Shown here in pieces: positions 49,001 to 60,953 of a stretch of 64,000 bases of DNA (position 1 is the first letter of the stretch; each line of letters opens with the position of its first letter). Location: positions 13,969,188 to 14,033,187 of the forward strand of contig NC_037600.1 in assembly GCF_003073045.1 (NCBI RefSeq), given 5' to 3'. Source of the stretch: Pomacea canaliculata (lineage: Eukaryota > Mollusca > Gastropoda > Architaenioglossa > Ampullariidae). Below the pieces are notes generated by a model. It ran no database searches. It saw only the letters and a program-made list of their open reading frames with translations, and was not told the DNA's origin. Made by a program: the position numbers and the translations under genes.

Positions 49001-52000
49001 CGGCATGCCCTGTACACGAGCTCGCACTAGTGACCTCAGAGCTGATTGGCTCCACACAGGCGCCTGTCACTCACAACAGAGGCTCCAAGACCAGAACCGT
49101 CATGAAAGAGCTTCCAACATAGATCGATGTGTCAAGCTGAGCAAGAATAAACACAATTTCATGGAAGACTCAAATTGAAATATGATGTTATACATTCATC
49201 GATCTGATCAATCAGTTGCTGGTGCAGGAAAACGCCCGTCAGCCTCACATAAAACAGACACACCAGCCTCCGGTTTCCAGGCCAGGCACTGTTCTCTGCG
49301 TTCACTTAATCCACTGTTGGACATCATACAGTCAGCAAATGCCAAACTAACAGCCGATGTAAAAGGATATTGTATGCACTGTGTGTGAGAGAGAGAGAAA
49401 GAAAAAAAAAGAAAAAAATACTGAGTTAATCAGGACATCGTTATTGTTTTCCACCTTTGATGTTAGACAAACTTTATCAGGTTGCAAGAAAAAAAGTTTT
49501 GTGATGTGCGTTCTTAGTAAAGACTGCCTTATAGCCTCGTGGCAGGAAGGGTCTTAAAAAAAATGTCTCGTCAATCAGGTGTTGAGGAGGCTGCTCAGGA
49601 TCTCCCAAAGGAAACATAAAACAAATCACTTTGTACAAAGCACGGTCTTGACACTAGGAACCCCTACAAGTGTTTGTGTGAGAGAGAGAGAAACAACAGG
49701 CAAGCGGTGTAAGCTTGTCTGGTTTGGTCATGTGACCCGGCACGACACTCTGTCCAGGACTGTTCTTCAAGAACACGGATGAACTGGCTTACTGCACTGT
49801 TCACCCTGTGCAATACCTGCTAACTGTCGCTCAAGCCAGGTCTTAGTGGTGGGACTTATTGATGTGCTCCCCCACACCCCACCGACCGGTAGCAGTCAAG
49901 GAACGAATGACTGACACTCATGTCATGTCACCTGTGTCACAAAGCTGGCTGCCTGAGGTTTTCCTCTGGTCTTCTGGCTTCCTTCCTCCTCCAATGTGCC
50001 ACTTAATGCTTATTGAAACCGCTGTTCTAGCCAACCAACTCCCACACAAAAAACAAAACAAAACAAAACAACAAAGCACGAGGGTTGTTTCAATCTGCTG
50101 AGACACTCGTCACACACATTTCAATAATTTACAAACTCGAGGAATCAATCCAATATCTGTCTAAAGATTTTCTCCACGTCCCCATTGCAATGGGTAATCC
50201 CAAAAGGGAAAACAACCATTGCCTACCAGCAAGAAAATGCTGTTTAATCTAAATCACAATCAAATTCAATCACAAGAACATGGGCCCGTGGAGAAATGTA
50301 CTCACATTTCCTGCATTATGAATGATTCTCCGGATAAAGACAAACAGACTTCAAAGTTTTAGTGTGGTGCAAATTTTTGTTTCTAAAGTTTAAGAAAAGG
50401 TCAGTGCAAGATATTATTTTCTCAAATCCAGGTGAATAACCTCCATCTTTTCTCCTTTCTGTTCTCGAGATAATGGCATCTCGATTTTTGACCTTTTTTC
50501 TGTGTAGGGTCATGTTGGTAAGCGAGTAGCAGGAGAACAGAAAGAGAGTATTCACTTAGTAATAGCATCTTGCACTTTGACCTATGCAGGCCAATGGACC
50601 ATAAGAAGTAAAGAAATAGATATGTGTGTGTGTGTTTTGGTGTGTGAAAGTCTTCTTCGTCATTCTTCGGCCTATAAAATCGTTTCACTATGTTTTGCAA
50701 TGTTTGTTTATAGTGTTTTACGCCGTGCCAGCAACTATTTGGCAATACCACGGCGAGTGTTTTGCAATCCACTGTTGCGAAATTTTGTTGTGCAACATTG
50801 GTGATGAAATCGCTGAAATGAGGTGCACAAGCACATCAAGATTAAATTACAGACCAACATTCAGACTGGAGGATGCCTGCGCAGTGAATAAACGAATCTT
50901 TTCAGAGTGTAAAGAAAACCCGTTGATATGGTACATCTGCTAAATGTTATCTCCTTGGAGAAATTATCGCGCCTTCCACTACCCCATTCCCTCTCCCTCC
51001 CTCTCTCACACTTCCACCCCCAAGCCACCCGCAGTTTTACTGTCATATCAGAAAAGATGATTGATTAAGAGCTTCCAATATTTTAACCTATTCAACCATG
51101 ACAGCCTTCGAGCTCGCTGTGCTACTCCACAAGGGCCCCGGGGCCCAGAGGTGGACATGCTGTGTACATGGGCCCTGATCTCTCTGACTTACAGCCAGAT
51201 GCTACATCCTCGGAAACGACTTTCTGCGATGCGGGTGTTAGTATCCTGGACAAACACTTCCCATTCCCATAATTAACACCCTCAGGACGATCTGTCTCTG
51301 ACAACCGTTCGACCCGACCCAGACGAAACTCGACAACCGCGCTCTAGCCTACGGTTTCTTCGCGGCGAATCCCCCTCCACTCCTACAATTTATTTCTCCT
51401 TGTAGCCTTCCTCACCTCTCTTCCAGAAATCTCTTCCTGTCTTCTTCAGTTCCCATTGCTATTGCACGCAGCAACCCTTTATGCGTCCGCTTACTTATAC
51501 AGCAACAGATAAGATTCTTCTGCGCGCGAGAAACAAAGCCAGACAGGCGGATGTTAGCGGATTTGATTTTTGAGCTGATATACTGGATTGATGTTGGAAG
51601 CTGTTGCTAGGCAAGGACGGTTGTCCCTAGAGGTGTGGGGAAAGGAGTGAGGGATGTGTCAGTGCTGGGCGTTCGGTGGTGAGGGATTCATTTCCTGAAA
51701 GTTTGGAGTCGCACGTGGGGCTTTAAATTAACAGAGTGGTGGTCGTCTCGACGGCGGTGATCATGATCCACCAATTAGTACACGGGAGTGAGAGAAGAGG
51801 GCATTCACGTGACCATGTCAGCCGTGACCCCAGAACAACGGGGTAAGTCTGGAGTCAGAATTTTTTTAATTTATATATGACACGGGACGAATATACAAGT
51901 CTGGAAATATGGCGATCGGTCTTCTCTTTCAAGAACTTTGTTGCAAATTAAGATCTGTAAACAATGTGGTGCATGAAATATGGTCTTCATCATCTGTGAA

Positions 52001-55000
52001 GGAATTCTACCACTTAGTACTTCAATCTCGAAATAAGATTAAACAGGATTATCTGCGCACGCATCTCCCACCGTTTACAGTGGTTAGAAAAATGGCGAAT
52101 TCCAGAACTGCTTTGCAAAAGTAAATGAGACCTGGTTTGAATAAATTCAATGACAGCAAACAATACTGGCATACCATACTTTAGAAAAACAAAAAAACTG
52201 TCACAATTTTTTGTCGAAAAAAACAAACATAACAGATCCGGTTTAGCTTCTGGTTCATCAAGCTGGTTGGTAACTGCGCGCATCAAACATCCGGGTTGTA
52301 TTTGCACGTGCCACACATAGTCATGCGCGCAGGTACTCACACTCAGATGAACAGTAGCCTGACCTGTAGCATGGGGTGGGCATAGAACTCGTGCAGAAAG
52401 TCCAAGACAGTGTCAGCTTGTAGGGTAGTGGCACACACCACGACATGTTTCTCTGTGTGGGCACGGTGGCTGCTGTACGAACCGCCCAGCTTCTGCCGCT
52501 CCAGCCATGTTAAGGCTAGTTGCTCAATCTGCAACATGTCAAAACTGCTAAATTTGCAACACGACAAGAAAGGAAACGTTCAAGAAGAAGAAGAACAAGA
52601 AGAAGAAGAAGAACAAGAAGAACAAGAAGAACAAGAAGAAGAACAAGAAGAACAAGAAGAAGAACGAGAAGAACAAGAAGAACAACAAGAAGAAGAACAA
52701 CAAGAACAACAAGAAAAACAAGAAGAAGAACAAGAAGAACAAGAACAGAACAACAACCAACAACAAACAACCAACCAACCAACCAACCAACCAACCAACC
52801 AACCAACCAACCAACAACCAAACAACAACCAAACAACAACAAACAACAACAACAAGGTACGAAAAGAGAAGACAAAGCTACCAGCTACTTGAAGTAGATA
52901 ATTATTTAGAACAGCCTTAGTTAATGGGGTACATGTGAAGCGATGGTGGCAAAGTACACAAAGTGTCCGTTAACCGTGTGGGCAGTTTGACCTTCAGTAC
53001 AGTGTCACACACACACACCTGTTTGTTTAGTTAAATCTCCAGTAAAAAGCCACTCGCAGGTGTGGGTAGTTTGATTTTCAGTAAAGTATTACATACCTGT
53101 GTGGGCAAGATGATAAGAGCAAAGCCGATCATAAGCACCATAAAGAGGCGGCTGGGCCAGATGTCTGGGTACAGGTCGCCATACCCGACAGTCGAGAAAG
53201 TCACCACAACAAACCAGAAGGCCTCAAAGATGGTCAGTGGCCGGGAGCTGCCTCGCTGCAGGTGCTGCACGCCGCAGGCTCTGGTGGACAACCACACGAG
53301 TTACTGACCACAAGCGCATTCAAAACACAGAAAACTGCAGAAATCAAAAGATAAAAAAACTACAGAAAAAAATAAAGGGACAAACTTCACATAAACGCAC
53401 GTACAGCACAAACAAACTTCTCAAATGGACAGAGCAGTCAGAGGGAACTTCAGAACACAAAACAGACTGAAGACCACTCAGCGTGATTTCTACTCAAATA
53501 CAGGCAGAGCACGAAAAGTCATAATTAACCGGACAAAAACTGACAACATTTGACAAAGTCTGGAATTTTTTAGTATCACCGACAGAAAAAGTTTTTACAT
53601 CACCGACATGTAAAAACTTTGTTGAACTTCAGTCAAACCTCATTCATGTTTACGCGGTCAAGATGACCTAAAGCAAAATTACACAAATCAAACCTGCTGC
53701 TTCAACCGCAAGTATAGTAAATAGAAATAGCCACAACTTTCAGGAAATCCTAAGCAAAATAATTGTATCTCGCTAATTTCTCACCAACAGTGAGTAGAGA
53801 GAGCTGTTTCTAAAAGGCGACGGTTAAAGATGTTTTTACAATGGCACTGGAAAACTGAGATAAGATGGGAAGAGAAGATATACGGAGAAATAGGTGAGAG
53901 AGAAAAGATATTCAGAAAAAGAAGGAGCGGGAGAGAAAGAGCGAAAAAAAGTGCGAGAAGAGAGACGGAAGGAGCAAGTTTGACGATTCCTTCGCGTGCA
54001 AGTGCCAGCTCACGAATAAAAGCTGTCCTGCCCTCCGGGCCGAAAGTGGTGTGCTGATTGACTCTCACGCCTTCGGGAGGGACCTCGGCCAGCAAACGGA
54101 AGAGCAAGACTCGCAGTTTTTGATTAGCACTTTCTGAGCTGCCGGCCCAATGACACAGATGGCGTTTCAAAAGTGCAAAGGTCGACCCTTCCAATGACGT
54201 CACCAAGCATGTGGACCATTAAAGAGTCGTGGCAAATGAAAATGTAGTTCGTGCTTCGCAGGAGGTTAAGAAAGCGTATATATATATAATCACACCAATA
54301 AATAAAGCAAAAACTTTAGTTTTTTTCCTTTTTTTGCGTTCTGCGTGGTGGTTTTCTTTCCTGTTGAGGGTCCAGGTTCCAGTCCCTGTCGCCCTCGCTT
54401 ACGTCAAGGCCCTCATATTTTATTCCGTTTACTGGCAGAACGTGCTGCACACCATTAGCTTGAGCAAGCACTGCTCGGCGGCCGGTACAAATTTCATTAA
54501 CCACAATGTCAAAGAAACAGCTCATACAGAAACAAAAAGAAACTCTTCACCTGGGGAACTGTCTGGCACACCCCAGATCTTCAACCGGTCAGACAAAGTT
54601 TCTCACCACAACGATGATGTCTTGGTGTTGAGACGATACAACTTTATTTACTATTCCAGAGGGCAATTAGTAGAATTAAGTCCTGGGGATTAAAAGACTT
54701 ATGAGAGCGGTCTTAAAAGACTGAGTTAAGAGTATTGAAAATAAAAATTCCCCAAAACTGAAGAAACAAATCCCCTCGCGAAACAAAGTTGTTAGTGAAG
54801 TTTTCAGTTGCAAAGAATGAACTTAAATACGTTTATGTCGCGGTTGCTTTTACACATCCACTTAAGGGGAAAATAGGGGGAAAGGTCAATTGGCCTTAAA
54901 TGACAGAGTGAGTTACATATCATGTCCCATAAAAATGTTGCTCTGAAGAGGTTCAAGCAGGCGGCTGTGTTGTGTTCTCACGTGACCTCACTTTACCGGT

Positions 55001-58000
55001 CTCCTGAGTGAAGGTTGTTAAAAGGCTGTAATCTTGGATTGGAGATTGTGCAGTGAACTTTTGAACCAAACTGATGAAAAGTTGAGTAAAATGTAGACAG
55101 AATGATGTTACAAACAGTAGCACATATCAATGTAGCAACTGGTTGCAATCGTAGTGAAATAAACTGTCCGGTCAACGACCATTGTGTGGAAAAAATAGTG
55201 AATACCGTTGTAAAACTTCGGTGTCACTTGAACCGACTGGACTGGGAGAAGAATCTGTACACATCCCCCACACTCAGCCTGCTTTCTCTAAAATAGGAGG
55301 CAGCCAAGACAAACATGTTTACTTCTTCCTCCAAGCTGTGCCTTTCCGACGATTGCAGGCCATAAATCAAGGACGAGCTGGTCAGTCGGCAAAACTGCTA
55401 ACAGCATCGCTCGATACTTTCCTTCTTAAAAGGGTCCCCCGAAAAACTGTCGACAACATCGCTCGACAGTCTTCTAGTCCAATGGATCCTCTAACATCGG
55501 ACATGAAAGTCAGACTCTTCTCGAGAAAGAGTAAGTAAACATGGCGGCCTTCATCAATCAGTCCCAAACTGCGTTGTTGACGGTACTGTAAGTAAAGGGT
55601 TCATTTACAACCCGAAATTCTGATTAAAGATGATTCAAAACATCAATATATATCATTTAATCCTAACTTACAATTTCCCTTGCTTTTACTTCTAACAAAG
55701 TCTTCCATCTCGATGGCTATAGCTGCAAGGCACCATCGGAAATACCTAATGTCCAGGTTCTTAAGTTTAATCCGCACTTGATTCGTGTATCTGCTGGAGC
55801 TTTGGTGATGAGCAGAAGGCAAAGCTGCCTCGAGGACAGGAAATAATCCACTGAAGGGGTTCTCTTATTGTAAACAGGACCAGAATTTGTAAGTTAACGG
55901 TTGGTTTGTAGCCATCGTACTGAAGCCATAGGTCGCACGGGTAACAGCAAGCGCCACCTAAATGATTATAAACTATAAGCAGTTTAGCTAATTACTATAA
56001 GTTAGGCACTCAGCTAACGCCTAGAGCCACGTGCAACTGATCCCAATGAACTTCCTTGTCGGTGGTCATAAATCGCAGACAAAGAAGCTACTTGAAGCAG
56101 ATGGCTACCTTCAGTGTATACGAGAACAGAATGTTTTAACATGGAAGAACAAAGTCAAAGGTTACCCAATGAAGACGAGGCACAGGATGGTTGCCACCAG
56201 CACCATGAGCTGTTGTCCCAGAGCGGACTGTGCCTTTTGCATCACACGGTGGAGGTCGTTCTGTGGCCAAGAGGTTACAGGTCAACACATCACACAGAGA
56301 GCATAGGTCAACGTATTATAGACATATCACGGTGCAACAGATTGCAGACATAATATCATACATCAACATATGTAAGAGAGGGTATCAGATGAGTGGCCAA
56401 TAGTTACAGATAGATAACTATAGGTCGACATATTACAGACAGAGCATCATAGGTCAATACATAATAAGTCAACACAGTACATCAACATGCCATCGAATTA
56501 TAGGCAATGCCTGAGCAACATGGGCAAAAGATTAATGATGGGAGGTCAATAGGACATCTGAAATCAATAAGCAGTGACAGGATATTACAGTTCAACATGT
56601 TACAGACAGATAAGCTCTGTTGGCTGACCTTCCCCTGTGCCGGTGTCTGATTATCATATTATCAATGCCCTCAGGTACTCGAGAGTGTATGAACTAAAGC
56701 GCAGAGGGGGGAAAAACAATCAGAAGATATGCAACGAGGGACAGGATGTGTTGAGTGAGGCGAATGCATAAAAATAATGAATATATCTATATAGATAGAG
56801 ATAAAAGGTGACAGGCAAATCTCTCTCTCTCGACCGCAAACGCACATGCAAGCAAACACACGAACGCACATATATACACACTACTCGTCAACACAGATGT
56901 AGAGATGGGTCCTCGTTGCTCATCCTACTAGATGGTAGTAAAAAAAAAAGACACTCAACCCTTGTGCACGTGCAGATGACCATTTTAACATTTAATGCAG
57001 ACAACCATTTCAACAATGAATGCTCTCGAAAGGGCAAGAGATACGATCATTTACACAGACAAGCGACCCGTCAAAGGAAATTAATGCACATGCATGAAAT
57101 GTCTCGCAGCGGAGGCAAACAAAATGGCATCGTGGACATTAAAAAATAAGAGAAAAAGGTCACGTGGGCCAGACCGCGGTCTCAATGTGGGACTATGTCC
57201 CCTCTTTCTACCTCTTTTCTTGTTTTTTACCTTTCTTATCTTTTGTGGCCTAAATGTGGGATCAAAGATCAAGACCCATCCTTTTTTTTAATCAAACATC
57301 GTCAGCTAAATGGTCAATCGTGGCCAAGTGAAATGTCCGTAGCAAACCGTAGCCACCCGCTCAAAATGAGTTACAGTGGATGAGGACAACTGAGAAATGA
57401 AGAGGCAATGAGTAGATAGTATGATTTTTTCCTAAATACAGATCAGTCACCATTGTCATCTACACTGATAATATCCTGATGAAACAGTTTCCAATCCGCA
57501 AGTGAACGTTCAAGTTGTAAATACTTACAAACATGTTTTGCATGGCCAGCTTGGCGAGCCAGCAGTTCAGAAAGACCGGAATAAACAGATTTCTCAGGGG
57601 CTTGAACAGCTGAAACAGACACAGATTCACTGAAAACCATTCAGTAGGGAACACTATGAAATCAAACCTGATAACACTCGTCACTGAATAAACAAGGGGG
57701 AATATCAAGATATCAGCACATTTAAAGGGGGAAATCTGATCCATAAAACTCCTTAGACTGCGATATGTCCGTTGATATACATCTGCAAATACGACAGCTG
57801 GTACCAAAAGTGTACACAAAAATATCTGAGACAATGAAATTTTATGCTGAACAGAACAAGTGATGCTTCTTAAACACACACACCAGAAAGGAAGCACGCA
57901 AACTAGAAAAAAAACATGTAGTTTCAAAAGTAGGGGATTTGCATTTTAAGAAACAAAATATGAACAGGGGAAAGCGGTTGAAATGTATGACAAAGATATC

Positions 58001-60864
58001 GACCAGACGAACAAAGGACAGTAAATAAAACATTAATGATCCGAGTAACAGCTCGGTCCAAAAAAAGTAAACCCTAAAAATACATCGCTTATACACTCGA
58101 CTGGTCACATATTTAGAATAATTTTGTTAATATCGTTAATGTTTCTTTTGTTATTCCCATAATGGATCTTGCTTTGATTTTCCTGAAAAAAAGTCTCCGA
58201 GTTAGACCCGCCGTAGGCTACAGCACTTTAGCAAGATTACTAACAATAATTAAATGGACATTTGTAAAATAAGCCAGGGGGGATCGTTCTTTCCCCCATC
58301 ATCACATTCACTCTCGAGGGTTTTACTTGCTGATACATTTAATCACTGTTCTTCACCTGAGCTGTAATGTGGTCTTTGAAAAATGTTTTGGATATGTGAT
58401 TTGTGGTTTATATGACGAAGTAGGTAACACAGTTTATAATACAAGTGCACCGTTTCATCACAGTCAAAGACAGTTTCGATTTGGCTTTTTAACCGATGTA
58501 TATTTGTCCTAGTAATAATATTGTTAAAGGTCTATAAGAGAGGAAAACTGTTTTATACCCTTTAAACGAGAAAAATTCTACAACACATAAAGTGTGTTCT
58601 GTTTGACAATGTGTCCAGTTTCTTGCCTATAATTTTATTCATGCGGAGATTAAAAAAAAATGTTAACATCAATCATCTAAATGAAACATGACTAAAGGTG
58701 TGCCCTTAATCTTCTCTAGCCCTCTCCCCGGTCCCACAATCCCAGTTCACACAAGCACAAGGCATGTTCACAGACCAACTTACAGTGAATAGAAAGGGAA
58801 CTGTTGTGACGAGCTCTGTCAGTAATTCCAGACTCCATATCTGCTGAAGAATATTTCCCTGAAATAAAATGCAGTGAGTCAACATCTTGTGCTTACAGTT
58901 AGTAACTAGACAATGTGAGGCTAGGACTGGACTGTTAATATCAATGAATCTGGATGCTGTAAGAAACAATTGTCTCGATGCCTTAATACTTCATTTTTAC
59001 GCAGAATATCATATCCCAGAGATAATGAACCCATTTCCTCCGTATTTTTATATCTTTAGATGCATTTAAGGAAGGAAAAACCCATAAAATTTGTTAGAAT
59101 GGGAATGATGGGTTAGAAGTATCGAAAACTAACTCGAACATGCACGGAAATATCCTATACTTGGAATTGCCGAGATGCCAAAAAAAAAAATGCATAGCAA
59201 TTGAGGAATGTTGTTCGCTCACTTGACTTGTCTGAATTTCACTTTTTCGCTCGCGGCACATCCCATGGAGATTCAATCACAAGTTAATTTTCCGGTCTAA
59301 AAATTCTTTGGAGGCGAGATACAAGATCCAATACTGAATTTTTCCATGGAGTCTTAAGTTTAATCAAGGGCGCCTGAGGGCAGCCCAGACCTGAGCTGTC
59401 TATTTGTCTTTCGACTCCACTTCTGAACATCCCCCTGGAACACGAGTGTTTGGGTTCGTTCCCCATGTTGAAACTGTCGAAAGACCGTTCAGGTTGTCAA
59501 AATGTTCGCCGCGATGATGACAGGAAAAGCACTCAGGGACATCAACCTATCATTTCACGATGTTTAAGATGAAAATTTAACATCTAGATGAAGAAGGAAA
59601 CGGATTATTAGGATGTGTTTTTCTGGTGTCATAAACGTGTGGTACTGCGTTCGTTTTTTAACTTTACCAAGTCTGACTTTGAAGTACCTCACTACAACTG
59701 GTCATACACGAACTTACTTACATCTGGAGACGATTAACGGTTTAAAATCATTAATCCATCCTGAAGAGACAAAAACTGTGCACAGAATTCCAAAATTCTG
59801 TTTTATTAAATTTTACAAGAAAATTTTATATTATTGATATCAACCTTGCATCACAACATCAAACATTTCTTTGCTAAATTCTATACCCTACCCCACCCTC
59901 AGTAAAATGAAAAAAAAAATCAGGATTTTCAATGGAAGGTATAGGAAGGAGAGGGGGACTCTGAAACCTTGTGTAGGCGTGTAAATCAGATCGACATCAA
60001 TCTGTCTCCTCCATCTTACAGAGGTGATGCTAAATATATTAGTGCTTTTGTCCTATAAAATATTCAGAACAAACTCTTGCAAAGCAGATGCTTAGATTAG
60101 ACACCTTTCCGGAAGATTAGTTTCGATTCCCATTTGTCTTCGTTAGGCAGACACTGGACTGTAGCTGTGTCACCAGCTGTGAAAAAGTTTTATCACATAT
60201 GTCCGCCACAGGCTCAGTTGCATGGAGTCCCTCTGGACCGCTCCCAACGGCCACCAACTGAGCGGCCATCACACCCTAGTCCTCGAAGGTCAATGCCCCC
60301 TTAGGGACTGATGTCAATCTTCTCATCCTGGAAGACTTTTTCCTCCCTTCAAATGCACTGTATGACAAGTTTCTGTCCAAGAGAGACCCATGTAATTTCT
60401 ACTGTCAGTCAAACCCTGTTCTCTTCAACCTTCCTGACCTTTGTCGTCCATTTTCTTTAGCGACGAGAAGAAAAGATAATCCGTCACTCACTACACTTCA
60501 TAACATCAATTAAAAGGATATACAAAATAAAATCATAAGCTGATGAAGAAATGTTGTAATAACTTGCAACTGAGATAATGATATTCTGACATCTTATACT
60601 AAAGAGACTACCATGAAGTGTTTGCTAATGCCCCTGACAAGTTACAATATTTTGACATATACTAAAGTGTACTACTTACTGAGATGACATCTATGCTAGG
60701 ACTACAAAGAAGTGCTTGATAAATGAGATACTGACTTTGGTGTTTTGAAATCACACAACAAAGATACACTTAAAAACAAAGATACTTTGTAGCCGAGATA
60801 CTGGACAAATGCGTTCCACTAAATTAAAATTAAGATACTGAAGATGAGTACCACTCGCTTCCGC

Positions 60865-60896
<32 letters not shown>

Positions 60897-60919
60897 TAAT
60901 AATAATAATAATAATAATA

Positions 60920-60953
<34 letters not shown>

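Noticed and set aside
52410-52897. Long open frames rich in Glu/Gln, Arg/Thr, Leu/Val or Ser/Cys on both strands
   Set aside because: They are the translations of the GAA/CAA and CCAA repeat. All frames are open because of composition, and the tract lies in a channel intron.
53781-54206. 141-codon - strand open frame in the same intron
   Set aside because: It does not fit between the S5 and pore exons, which already join perfectly by phase (GG|A), and shows no known similarity.
54229-54693. 154-codon + strand open frame
   Set aside because: It lies in the channel intron between the pore and S5 exons, has no recognisable domain and overlaps open frames on the other strand.
60175-60300. Inverted GCTCAGTTG / CAACTGAGC pair, considered as a structured RNA or transposon end
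   Set aside because: Only nine bases, no further pairing and no second copy in the window.
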